Shown: piece after piece, positions 45,110 through 56,404 of the stretch
Position numbering within the stretch: position 1 is the first letter of the stretch
Layout: each line of letters starts with the position of its first letter
From: Panaeolus papilionaceus
Lineage: Eukaryota > Basidiomycota > Agaricomycetes > Agaricales
Direction: 5' to 3'
Length of the DNA stretch: 64,000 nt
Assembly: GCA_015501605.1 (NCBI GenBank)
Contig: JADNRZ010000015.1
Coordinates: forward strand, 1,178,001 to 1,242,000
Notes under the pieces: model-generated
Seen by the model: the letters and a program-made list of their open reading frames with translations, nothing else
Database searches by the model: none
Told to the model about the DNA's origin: nothing
Position numbers and translations under genes: made by a program

Positions 45110-46677
45110 TATGGAAACCCGGACTGGCACGCTTCAAATTCTGTAGCCAAACACTTGAAGCCGGTGATGCCGATGATGGCTTGGCTTCTCTGGTGTCCCT
45201 TGATGATCAAGGACCCGAGAGACTCCTGATTTCTGTTGTGGTAGATAGTATCCTACAACAAATATTATCAATTATGGATGTGATTGTGTGAACACAATGC
45301 ATTCAGCATACATATCTGGTAAATTTCTGGTTGATATCTCACTAGTAATTGAATGAATTATTATCAGTGCGTCTGATGTGCACATATCCGTGGGAAAGGT
45401 GATTTAGGACAGCCACTGTGTTGTGTATCTCAGTTATCCATCTACCCAAGCTAAAAGTAAGTTGGGTTTGGAGTAAGGGAGCTAAATGCATCCATTATGT
45501 ACTGAAAATAAGATCACTGAGGTCATGTAAAGGCCAGTTATATATGTGCATCCGAATCCTGAGCGCCCTCTGTGGCTGTGCACAACCTTACTTAATGTAG
45601 CACATGAGCAATATCGCAAAGTCAATATTAAATGGCATGACGGTTGTAGTACAATAAATTATATTTCCTGGGGTATATGGAATGCATATGTACATGATAG
45701 TAGTAATTATAGATTCCCAAGTTGATGTGCACAGAAACGGGGCTTTATTCATTCTGGTTTATGCATGATCATTATGATCTTGAAGCACAAATGCAAAGCT
45801 TCAGAGCCAGAATTCGTTCGAGCAAAAGTAAACTGTAAATTTTAATTTATCGTGGTTCGAGGGTACGATCATACAATATTGACTTCGCAATACTCGCGAT
45901 ATCAAAAGCACTCAGTTCTTATGAGCCAGATCGGGTAGGCTCAAGCACAGCCGCAGAGCACCCATATTTATAGTCTTACATGATAACAGTGACCATATTT
46001 ATAGCATTAAACCATTTAAATAAACCCTATAATTGAACTGTACTAAGATTATAGCTTGGGTACACGTCCCCGCAGCTGGGTAATTAGGCTTCATGACACT
46101 CGCCAAAGTCCTGTGTCGTTCTTTCCCACAACCTACAAGAGACTGGATATGGCACACCCAATAATTCATGCAATAACTTGTGGAATATGAACCGGAGTAG
46201 GCTCAAGCACAGCCGCAGAGCACCCATATTTATAGTCTTACATGATAACAGTGACCATATTTATAGCATTAAACCATTTAAATAAACCCTATAATTGAAC
46301 TGTACTAAGATTATAGCTTGGGTACACGTCCCCGCAGCTGGGTAATTAGGCTTCATGACACTCGCCAAAGTCCTGTGTCGTTCTTTCCCACAACCTACAA
46401 GAGACTGGATATGGCACACCCAATAATTCATGCAATAACTTGTGGAATATGAACCGGAAATTCAGTTCACTAAGCTAAATAGGTCATTTATACACTAATG
46501 CTTTCATGAATGACAATATATTTCGTAGGACGCTATATACAAAGACATAATCATTATATTGGCACCAGGCAACTCCCTCGGGGTCCTAGATCACCAAGAA
46601 ACCCAAGCCATCACTGGCATTGTCGGCATCTTGTGTTTGGCTTGACCATTTGAAGCGTGCCAGTCCGGGTTTCCATA
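45110..46677. mobile_element. Non-autonomous TIR element of 1568 bp
   Basis: Both ends read TATGGAAACCCGGACTGGCA and stay identical for 30 bp, then diverge over a further 80 bp. Target duplication CGAGTA (45104-45109 and 46678-46683). Paralogous units give the empty site: GTGTGAGTAAAGTTCC at about 35847. No transposase is visible and the superfamily is not identified. It contains a perfect 262 bp tandem duplication. Confidence 0.8.
45935..46458. repeat. Perfect 262 bp tandem duplication
   Basis: 45935-46196 and 46197-46458 appear identical base for base, from GTAGGCTCAAGC to GAACCGGA. Lack of any difference by eye suggests a very recent event or an assembly artefact. It lies wholly within the 1568 bp TIR element. 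Confidence 0.85.
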
Positions 46678-46759
46678 CGAGTAAAGTTCCTTATTGAGTT
46701 TGAATTTGAACATTGGAACCAGATCAAATCACTCCCTTAACAAAACACCACGATCCCTG

Positions 46760-47800
46760 TTCGTGCACTCATGTCCTCTGTCAGTTCTGCCTCCGCTACT
46801 CCTCCTAATTTCTATATCAGTGACTAAGATACCAATGAATGGACACTACCAACAAGGCTGGTAACATGGCACCAATGCCATCCTCGTCCGCTCCTGTAGA
46901 ATCCGTCGTGACTCCCATAGAGCCATTGCTCCTGTCGTAGTGGTGCCAGATGTCATTGGACCAGGTACGCTCTTCTACTACTTGAATTAAAGTATTTTCT
47001 GAGTTCTTCACACTGAGCAGCGTCTAATTCTTGGGATGTTATTGATAAATGGACCAACACGGTTGAAAGCGGGGATCTGTTGAGGATCTCATTGCGCAAA
47101 TCGGTATGAAGCAGTGCTCAATTCTATGACATCTCCAGGCCGACGCACATGTTTCCAATTAGCAATATTTAGATCCCGTGTGCTCGAGGCACCATAGAAC
47201 TTGAACATACCTTTGCAACGCCCTATGCGACGTGTCATGGGGTTGTTTTCTTGGTACCTTCATTCACATTGGACAAAGAGAACGGCGTTCTTGAGGTACG
47301 TACTCCAAATCTCAAATCATATGTATACTTATTGCTCATACTATCTTAAGAGAACTTGACAATGGCGCATCGTCCTGCAGACCTCTGGATATAGGTTAGG
47401 ACACAAACATAATTGTTGTGCCTGTTGTTCAGCCCAAATCCTTCGGACGTGGATCCTTCTCTGGTGGATACTTTTATCACACATGCGGCGCCTTCCCGAC
47501 GACAGCACTTTCTTATTATACCTCCCCAATACCTTCTCCCGCAACGCCCTACCCAAATATTCATGGTTGTAGATGGCCAAGAGTGATCCAACCGCATACT
47601 ACGCTGCCGTTGTAGCCGTTCATCCTGGATTGTCAGGTCAACGGGTGGTGATGCTGCCCCAGTGCGCTCGTACTCGTGGATGATGTGGCCTGGGTCCTCC
47701 ATCGCACCACTGGGTTACTTCCTGCTACGATGAAAAGGAAAATAAATGGCCCAGAACGGATGGAGGGCAATATCATTCGGTATGTTAAGTATATTTTCTT
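46760..47800 (+). pseudogene. Unidentified array gene A, copy 5 (remnant)
   Basis: The first exon is best preserved here: MDTTNKAGNMAPMPSSSAPV then VVTPIEPLLLS before a TAG. Later blocks are PVVQPKSFGRGSFSGGYFYH and MDDVAWVLHRTTGLLPATMK. Stops separate the blocks (for example TAG after the GLWIXV-equivalent region), so it is not a working gene. It follows the 1568 bp element directly. Confidence 0.45.
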
Positions 47801-47819
47801 TGTATCTCGCAGCGCTCAT

Positions 47820-48200
47820 GCTCCTCATTCAGAGAACATCGCAGTGCACTTGCCTTCTTGCTCTCATTATACCCAGCTTTTCTTTCATGAATCACCGTCG
47901 TTCTCATGCAGTCGCTTCCTTATATTATCGACGATGTCACCTTGAGTCCTTCACCACCGCCCTAACACCCGCACGTGTCCCCTCACCATCACACCCTTCC
48001 TCCTCTCCTCTCTCTCTATTGCACGCAGATGCATTCATATAGGCAAGCCTTACGCCTTAACTTGACCCTACCCTCCACCAAAAATTCGCAGTGAGCCCTC
48101 ACCCAACTTTTATCTCACCAGACCTATCCCCCACCGACTTCAAACGCGCCACCACCACTTGTTTCCGTGCACCGACGCTCCTCCATAACCAATAATTTCG

Positions 48201-48231
<31 letters not shown>

Positions 48232-48830
48232 ACAATTATCGCTCACCTTCAACGTCGGACTTGTGAGAACGGCAAGTCAGAAAGGGATCGGAGAAATATG
48301 GGGCTGTGGAATATGTGCATGGACAGCGCGAGACGTTGGTTGTGAGGTCCACAAGTGTATGTTGTTTTATTTTTCACGATCCCTGTTTTTATTTTCGTAT
48401 CTAATCCTTATTTTTTTTTGGTGTATCTATAGACGCCTGTCCCACTTTGTCCTCCTCACCCACATCTTCTGTGTCGTATGTTTCTGCCTCCCACCTTCGC
48501 CATCCCGCTCTTATGCAGTGCCTCCACTGTAGCCCCGACTCCAAACCCTGCCTGACTTTGCATCGTCGTCTTGTTAAAGAATTCGACAAACCTTTCTATG
48601 AAATGTTGGCAAGGGGGATTAGAGGGCTGTGGTTAAGCCACTTATGAGTCCACTGCTCAATCTGCAGGCGCTTCTCAAGTTGCCTGTATTATCATCTACT
48701 GCCAGCACCTCCACAATGACGATCATGCACGAAAAACTTCGCAAGGGTCCATTCATCCCCCAAACGATGTGAAAAGTGTCACCGAGATGGCAGACGCTCA
48801 TGAAGGCGATGTGTAGAATTTGCATGCACC
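47820..48830 (+). pseudogene. TPR / DnaJC3-like remnant, unit IV (T4)
   Basis: It contains the T-family blocks RLSHFVLLTHIFCVVCF and MQCLHCSPDSKPCLTLHRRL with VKEFDKPFYEML, typical of the DnaJC3-type TPR tail, then a diverged end with VKSVTEMADAHEGDV in another frame. An uninterrupted A run (48200-48230) sits where the others encode DNF. Stops follow CLHCS and IRGLWLSHL. No J domain. Confidence 0.5.
48200..48230. repeat. Poly(A) microsatellite, about 31 A
   Basis: Homopolymer in the T4 remnant. Related copies have only short A runs here (about 2755 and 39328), so it expanded in this copy or marks a point where sequencing length is unreliable. Confidence 0.9.
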
Positions 48831-49350
48831 CCTCCAACGGGGAGGAGGGAAGAGTGGCGCAGGGGGATTCTAGTTTTATTTTGGACATTAGCGTTGGTTG
48901 GGGGTGGGTTGACGGGGGTTGGGTAGAGGTTGGGTTGGTGGGTATCGTCAGTATGAGAGTGGGAAGGGTGATGGAGAGGGTGAGGACAAAGATGAGGAGG
49001 ACGGGATGGGGACGGGGACGGGGATGTGTTGGCGTTTGTGTGGTGGTGTATAGGGTTGAGGGAGAAGGAACGATGCTGTGCGCTAGCAGATGTACATTTT
49101 TAGTCGCATGTAATCTTGATCTTGACTTTTGCTATCGCAATTATTTCCTGGGTCGGGTTCGAGGTCAACGAGTCACCATCGGGTGTCGTTGGTGCAAAAA
49201 TGCTAGTATTTAACGTTTAACGTGGAATTGTGAATTCTGTTCTTGCTTTTACACGCCTTGTTTAAGATACCTTTGACTGATGAGCGGTTATGATCTTGTC
49301 TCACAAGGCGTTAAGGCACTGCCAGTCAATTTGTGGTGGGTGTCTGATTG

Positions 49351-49458
49351 CTATTTATACGAGCCCTTAGTAAGAACTGTGCCACGCGGACTCTGCCTAG
49401 CAGATATCTGCTCACTATCTCATGACATTGAACTGCGAGAATCACCTCTAGACTCATA
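49351..49458 (+). promoter_or_regulatory. Putative core promoter of intact GTPase G4
   Basis: CTATTTATAC lies 108 bp before the ATG, followed by GAGCCCTTAGTAAGAACTGTGCC, conserved with G1-G3. The block upstream (GAGGCGTTAAGGCACTG) is also common to all four. TATA-box function is inferred from position and conservation. Confidence 0.5.
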
Positions 49459-51061
49459 ATGTCGACCACCACTATGAAGTATCATTGGATCCAAGTGAAT
49501 GGTCCGATACGGATTACACCTATAACTCCAGAACAACTGAAAGGGAAATACATACGGATTTACATGTGTGTACTGTCTAACAGTTTTATCCCGCCTACAT
49601 ACCATTATTTAGATGCATGCCTTCCTAGTCTAATGGGGCCAACTGGCTCAGGGAAAAGCTCCGTAAGTCTCATTTTATGTGTCAAGTTTCTACCCGACAT
49701 TTAGAAGACGTCCTTCCTCCAGTTCATCGAATCATTCGCACCAGATCAGCAGCTGAATATATCCAAAGATTCACTTGAAAGTGTCACCCAGGAAGTCAAC
49801 TGTTATCAAGTTGTCAATACGAGCGCCCAGTATTCGGACAGTTCGTTTGTACTGATGGATACCCCTGGGTTTCTCGACCCAAGGCTGTCGGAGGGCCGGA
49901 TAACAAGGATGGTCACAGAAAGTCTGGAAGCATTTCGGTGTGTGATCATTTCATTTGATAAAAGAGCAGACATGGCGAACCCATATTGAATGGCATTTCT
50001 CCCAGCCAATATTCTAGTACTTTTTATGTGTACATCTTCTATTTTCAACCCATCACCGATATTCGAATGAGTGGTTCAAAACAGGATGCAGTCAAGATTC
50101 TTCGAGAATATGTCAAGCGATACAATGCCGCATATATCACTGTAATCACTACAATGTGGAATACCCTAGGGACCCCCAAGCAGCTTGAAGACGCGAAACA
50201 CCGTATGGACACCTTCAAAAATGAGATATATGCAGTCAGCAGCTTATATTTTGTCATGTCAACGATGTCATTTACCATTTCAAATTTCGTCAGAGTTCTC
50301 AAGGCCTTGACATCAATGTCACGAAGTTCGACACCTCTCAAGCTTCTGCTTTGTCATTGCTGAATGGATCACTGGTGGGATGGGATGAGGACGAAATGGA
50401 CCCCAATGAAGTCATAGACCGAGACTATCAATCCCTCCTCTGCAACAACCTCCTCGGACGAATTACCAATCTCCTCCAGCAGCTCCAATTTATTGCAGAG
50501 AACAAACGGAGTGCTACCCGTTTCGGAACTGAAGATCATCGTCTTCTGGAGGTCGTGCTCAGGGATGAGAAGGTGGCAGTATCGTCGCTTCAGTCCTTTT
50601 TGGAGGACCTTGTTCGTATCAATCCACCAGGGTTAACCTCCGAGTCCTGGGATGACGCATCAATCTTCCATATTGATATCTCAGAGTTTTCGGACCTTGC
50701 CAGTGACGATACTGGTCCATCGGGGATTATGGTGTTGCAGTGCCTGCTTGACGGTCTCTATGATCAAAAGCCAGACGCGTGCTCATCGCCTTGGCCGTTC
50801 TTTCGAGCTTCGCCCCTTGCACAACCCGGCGTCCAACTTCCTCCAGACGCCGCATTACAACCCGTGGTCACTTCAGATAGCCCTTCTAACTGTGATTCTG
50901 GACCAGCGTCGCCTTCGCAAGTCCCAGGTTTGCACCAACTCAGCCACACACCCCGCCCCATCCCATCAGCTGCTCATGGTCAACCACCCTCACCCAACGC
51001 ATCGTGTTTTGCTCCGATTGCCGCCGCAATTAAGAGGCAATTCAATCACACCCGAGGATAG
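49459..51061 (+). CDS. AIG1-like P-loop GTPase, copy G4 (intact)
   Basis: Five exons (49459-49567, 49613-49662, 49708-49937, 50018-50234, 50327-51061) give 446 residues with consistent GT..AG borders. Residues 1-36 (MSTTTMKYHWIQVNGP...) lead into Walker A GPTGSGKSS at about 44-52. G3 is VLMDTPGFLDPR near 100, then VYIFYFQPITDIRMSGSKQD near 135-155, the region that in AIG1-like GTPases follows switch II. The C-terminal half is helical and then Ser/Pro-rich (PSQVPGLHQLSHTPRPIPS), ending RQFNHTRG. No signal peptide or membrane segment is seen, so it is probably a soluble GTP-binding protein. The substrate and role are unknown. It is the only undamaged member of the four-copy family here. Confidence 0.8.
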
Positions 51062-52919
51062 ATATCATGGGGTGTTGGTCGTGGTATCCATTCAGCCTCG
51101 TTTGTCACTAAAATTTCATTTTTGTATGGCCTCGTTATCATATTACTTCTTTCGTATTCCGTATCTTCAGCGATAAGCCATACTTTTGAGTTGATAAGCA
51201 ACGCGAAGCCTCTTTGTTCACCCTAGCTCTATTAACTTGTGGCCTTTAGCCGTTGACGTTGTCCATTGATGAGCTTGCGCACCTTCGTGTGTGTTCGGTT
51301 TCGGTTTATACAACCTCCGCCTGTCTTTGTGCTTCGTCCCATTTTCTCGACTGACGCTCTGATGTTGCACGTGTGAAGTCGTGCACTTATTTAACTTTAA
51401 ATTTCACATCTGATATCCAAATAGTCTCTCCTCAGATAGCCTCATTTTTATTGTGCCTAGCATTGTTAGCATCTTTAGTGTCGCTTTCTGTTGGATAGGT
51501 CTTTTGTTGTCACTTCCCCATCTCCAGTGGACCAGCATCAATAATCGCTCTCTGAACCAATTATTCACCTACTTCGAACGCTATTCCGTCGTGTTTCATG
51601 AATCATCATCGTGTGCTCCTGCCCTACATTATCCAGATCCATTGATGGAAGGATCTGTGCGAGTCCAACCTACGTCACGCTATATTCCCCTTCCTTCTCT
51701 CGTTCTATTCGTTCTACTCCACTCTATCCATCCTATAGTATTCCCCACGTCGTTCGTGGCGGCTCAGCGTGTGTTTCGTTGCTTTTCTTTGCCCACCCAC
51801 CATGTCTCTTTCTTCCTATTTAATCTTAAACCCATTATTTCTTATTATTGCTCACAATTTCTCTCATCTTAGCATACTAGATCTGTGCACCATCCTTAGC
51901 TACACGAGTTTAAAATAGTCCATGTATTGTATTTCTAGAGCTCCGTAGTCTGGGTAGAGGGAGCCGTGGTCGGTGTGGGGCTCATCCGTCCATCGCCGGG
52001 GTTCGTTCTCGACGACCTCTCCCTCTCCCCTACTCGACTACTCCGGCTACGGGGACTCAAGCGTAAGAACCATTACGCACGAGAAATCGTTTGTTTCGTT
52101 GCTTTCCCCGATTTTCTTTTTTGTTTTACCTTTATAGCTGCCCTCTATATCTCCTTTATGTTCGCATTCGCTCACCACTGCCTTCATTCGTTCCGCATTT
52201 CCTTCCCAATTCATTTCAATTTCTTGCTATGCTCGTAGTGATTATCTATTGCGAGCTTATCGTTCCATTTATACTGTGACGTACGTTAGAGGCTCTGTTG
52301 AGTCATGTTTTATTCGAATTTTCGTTCATTTCAGTTCGTTTCATTCGTGAACCCGCGTGTTCACGAATGTATCACCATTGCAGCTCATCATGTTTCCGTT
52401 AATTTTTCATCATACATTGTTAGATACATAGGTTCGCGGGCTTCGGGTGACTGGGAACAGTCGTGCCCCAGCCTCCTGCTTACTGTTATCACTTCAGGTA
52501 TTCAAGATGATATGGTGACGAATTCCGCTTCGAGTTCTCTGCTTCAGCCTTTGCCTTGATATCTAATTCAGCAGTTAGCCCCGTAACTGCAATGTCGTCT
52601 GAATGATTTAATTACATTCGTGATAAATTCCCTTCTGCAACCCCTCTCTTGACACACACACATCAGTACAGCTGATTTATCTTGGGAAGATCACGCCGTT
52701 TTTCCGCATCACGCACAGCATCGATGCCAACATTATAGTTACCATTTTCCTAGTCAATCAAAAAATATTCGCTCCGGAGCATGACTTCAAGCCAATTAGT
52801 GTTGATGTCAAAGCAGGACCGTGGCGCAGCACGCAGCTCCAGACTAGAATTCAAATTACCCTCGACTACTTACCCTCGCTGCCTCGCACACACATTACAA
52901 TAGAGATTAGATTCCGCAT
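51062..52919. other. Post-GTPase spacer, unit IV
   Basis: No gene supported. Includes a perfect hairpin CATTCGTGAAC/GTTCACGAATG with a 6-nt loop (52342-52369), absent from the paralogous stretch near 5905. Blocks near 52200-52300 match 5760-5870 after G1. Confidence 0.4.
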
Positions 52920-53045
52920 ACCCATCCATCCTCCCACCGCCTTCATCTCTTCCGCATCACCACCAAACGCTGGTACCCACCATTTAACGCCCTCAACACG
53001 CCCTCTCCCCATATCACCTATCCACTTCCCCGCTCATCTGAATAT
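52920..53045 (-). pseudogene. GH92 C-terminal scrap, copy IV
   Basis: About 125 bp resemble the 3' end of GH92 copies I and III (compare about 42940-43050: CCCTCAACACGCCCTC and flanks). It ends abruptly near 53045, where a GH92 copy in the opposite orientation begins. This marks an inversion or rearrangement breakpoint. Confidence 0.5.
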
Positions 53046-53989
53046 ACCCATTTGTCGCCTAAATTGCAGGTGAACTACGTCAGCGCAACACCGTTTGGCT
53101 ACACCAAATACATGTATATGGGGGCTCAAGACCAAGTGAGGAGGAACATGGATATCGAGATCCCTGGCGTTTCGCCCAGCTATTCGAGTGATGATATAGC
53201 CACAGAGCTCAACCAGAATCAAGCAAATCCGTGGCGCGGGCCTGGTGTCAATGTAAGCTAACGGGAACTCGGGTGATGCGAGGCCGTTGCAGGAGGGGGA
53301 GGGGGTAAGGTTGATTCGAGGGTTTTTTGGACCGGTGTGGGGCACACGTTGCAGGTGAGTGATTATGTGCTATGATTGCACCCAGTCTAATGGATTATTC
53401 CGCGTATGTTATCCAGAGCCTGAATGAACAGGACGAACATGCGATGTATGATCCAGGGTATGATAATACCGTGCGCGAAGGGGAGTTGTATACTCTTACT
53501 CATCAGCCATAGAAGCTAGATGATTACATCAAGTCTGCAAACTGGCAGTCCGCTCGATACCATCAGGACTGCCAGATTGCAGTGGGCCTTTTGGCAGAGG
53601 GATTTTGTCGTAGGGGGGGGGGCAGGGGTTAGGGGGAGGGGGGTGGGTATGGGGGGGTATGAGGAGCATATATGGGTGATTTTCCGGGGGTAGGAGGATG
53701 GGTAGGGGTGTTGGGGATAGGGGGGGAGGATGGGGGGATGCTGGATAGGGGCTGATGGCTTATCTGGCTGGGTAGGGGTAGGGGAAATGTTGTCGGATAG
53801 ATATGATATGGGTATGGGGGCGTAGAGAAAAAAATCAGGATCCCGGAATGGGTATTTTCGGGGTGGGGGGATCAGTGGTTGGCGAGCAATTAAGGAAATA
53901 CACTCTCAGAGCCGGACACAAATCAAAATAAATCGAAAAAATAATATAAATCGCAAATAGCGCGCTCAATTCTGCTCCGATTAGGCTGA

Positions 53990-55180
53990 AATTTTGAACG
54001 CAGCCTCCCACATATGATCCCCATCGATCCATATAAAAATGTTTTCTTACATGGGTCACTTGAAAAGCCCCTATCTTTGGCCCAAACAGTATCCTGCTCC
54101 ATATTGCACCGCTCTGGGCACCATTTAGGGTGATCTATATATTGTTAGAAAGCTATTTAAAGCCTTTATAAGATCCCATCATCTGATCTGCCAAATTGTA
54201 CCAGCAACCCAGCAGATCAGGTTCGCTTTTTCCGCTTTTTTAGCCCCTAATCCCCCTGCTACAATTATTCCTCAATATTGCTTCGCTTTGTGCACCAATT
54301 GGGGGGATATATATACCATTAGAAAGGTATACACTATATCTATCTATTCATGTGGTCCGATCTGCCAAATGTGGCCACAGAAGCAGCAGATCTGCTCTGG
54401 TTATTGTGCATTGATGAAATGAGCCCCTATTTACAAATCAAATCTTCGTCCTGATCAGGAATATTAGTGTGATGTCATTGATCCCATTTAATCTCATCAA
54501 TCCTCATTAATTAGCTTCGCTTTTTTGGGAAATTGGCATCACTGATCCGCTTTCAGGCACAAATGACATCACACTACTTAATATTCCTCCCCCACCATTA
54601 TTGCAGCATTTATTCCACCACCTTTTTGGCACTTTTATATGGACATATCTATATCAATAGAAAGCTACAGCTGCCTAGTATTTGAATATGAATTTTATGT
54701 ATTTATTTTCTTGCAGGAGATTACCCAAAACAGCTCCGCTTTTTTGATAATCAATAGCCCCTATTTATTAATAGCATTATTACTGCTGCATTTTCCACCG
54801 CTTTTATGGCTCTTTTTCTGCACACCATATATACCATTAGAAAGCTATAAGTGTCTAGTTTAAGAATCTATCCTTATATCATCACTATCCTCACTAGGGA
54901 CTGCACCATTCAATTTCGCTTTTTTGGTAATTAAATTAGCCCCTATCTTTAATTACATTTCTTTGTGCACCATTTGTATTTATTCCCTTTATTATTTTAA
55001 TTGACATGTATATATCAATGGAAAGCTACAATCGCCTACTTTCAGAATCTGAAAACAGAATGGAAATGTTGTGCTTGTGGAGGGAGCAATTGCATTTCGC
55101 ATTTTGGGTACTAGAGCGTGGGAACACCCCTTGATCCTCCTTCTCCTCCTCCCCTCTCCGCTTTTTTGGCTTCATTTCTC
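53990..55180. repeat. Degenerate ~175-180 bp tandem units in the left arm
   Basis: The arm is made of repeated blocks containing CGCTTTTTTGG, AGCCCCTAT and a TAGAAAGCTA motif. The last motif occurs near 54149, 54311, 54659, 54837 and (as TGGAAAGCTA) 55019, spaced about 175-180 bp or twice that. The right arm (56440-57630) carries the mirror image. No protein-coding reason for the periodicity is seen. Confidence 0.6.
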
Positions 55181-55215
55181 CACACCCCTGCAGCTATCAA
55201 CCTGAAACCTGGCAC

Positions 55216-56404
55216 ATCTCTTTATAAACGTTATTAAATTCCTCTCACCAGCCCAATAGTTAAAATACACAGTATTATGCATTCTATCAGTATATTAATA
55301 CCTAATCCCCTAGATTCTCAAAAAAGCGCAGCAAAATGTAATGCTTCTGTATGATGTATGCCAGTAAATGATATTTCTATCTTACTATTGCTTACTGGGC
55401 ATCTGAAATCCAATAAAAGTGCATTGTATATATATATCTATGCCTGTAGAATTGGCAAAATGCATATTCTGGTTAGTCTGTGCTCCTATGGCTTTATCCA
55501 TTACTATTTCACTATATATATAGATATCTAGCATTGTCCAAGCGTTCATATGAACTATATTTAATGTTCTAACCTGCCCACCACCTGATATATTGAGCCA
55601 CATTTGTAATATTAGCCATATATATATGAAGTGCTTAAAATACACGATTCTGCCATTTACTATACCACAACAACATTATTTATACTTTATAAATGGCAGG
55701 AAACCAATATATTAACTCTAGTTACACGATGCAAAAAACGCCAAGCGATTTGGACAAGTGTAGCCATCTGTAGGTTCAGAATGGTGGGCAACCATCATAG
55801 TTGATGCTGGGTGTTTCAAGAATACACAGTATCACCACTACATCAAACTCCGTCTGACCGCTTTTTTGAGGCTCTACCCTTCCACAATCATCCAAATCAC
55901 TCCAAACCTTTTGTGAACATTATATATCATGTCTCTTCATATACCTGCATGTTCTGATTAAATTATTTTGTCTCTGATCCCTGTCATAAGCTTATCAGTG
56001 GAAATTTGAACGATTTTGAGACCTGCTCAGAATTCTTTGGGGGTGGGCTACTTTTAAAGGCACAACTGAAGCGTCCTCGGAACAGTTTAGAGCATGTTTA
56101 AGCGATCAATATCCATGAAGATATTCACAAATTACTATTCTGCATTCCCTGAAGTAGTATTTAGTGTTTTCTATTCTGTTGCTTCAGTCTTTTAAGCAGT
56201 CGGGTGTCAGGTTTAATGCCATTACATGTGATGAGTAATATTCAAAAGTTTTTTCAGCAGTAGAGGAGCCAAAAGAATTTATTATTAGGTATATATGGTG
56301 CAAATATAGTATTTTAATATGTAATTGGTGTATAGAATGAGTGAAACTTGTTCAATTTGCAGATAAGCGGAGATATAGACATACATATGGTAGATGTAAA
56401 GGTA
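55216..56404. other. Centre of the fold-back element
   Basis: About 1.19 kb of AT-rich, single-copy sequence between the arms. No convincing gene; the longest frame (86 codons, minus strand, near 55385-55645) has composition expected of AT-rich noncoding DNA. Confidence 0.5.

Noticed and set aside
45840..45875. GGTTCGAGGGTACGATC as a tRNA T-loop
   Set aside because: No matching acceptor stem, D-arm or anticodon arm could be folded around it.
48167..48532. Plus-strand frame with a lysine run
   Set aside because: The lysines are the poly(A) tract; the frame is a remnant of the T4 pseudogene.
53835..54059. 74-codon frame repeated at 57561-57785 as if a duplicated gene
   Set aside because: It appears twice only because the fold-back arms are inverted copies. 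It has no motif and overlaps the repeat-unit structure.
54639..54863. Identical 74-codon frame in both arms (also 56755-56979)
   Set aside because: Same reason as the other arm frame; hydrophobic residues come from T-rich repeat units rather than a membrane protein.
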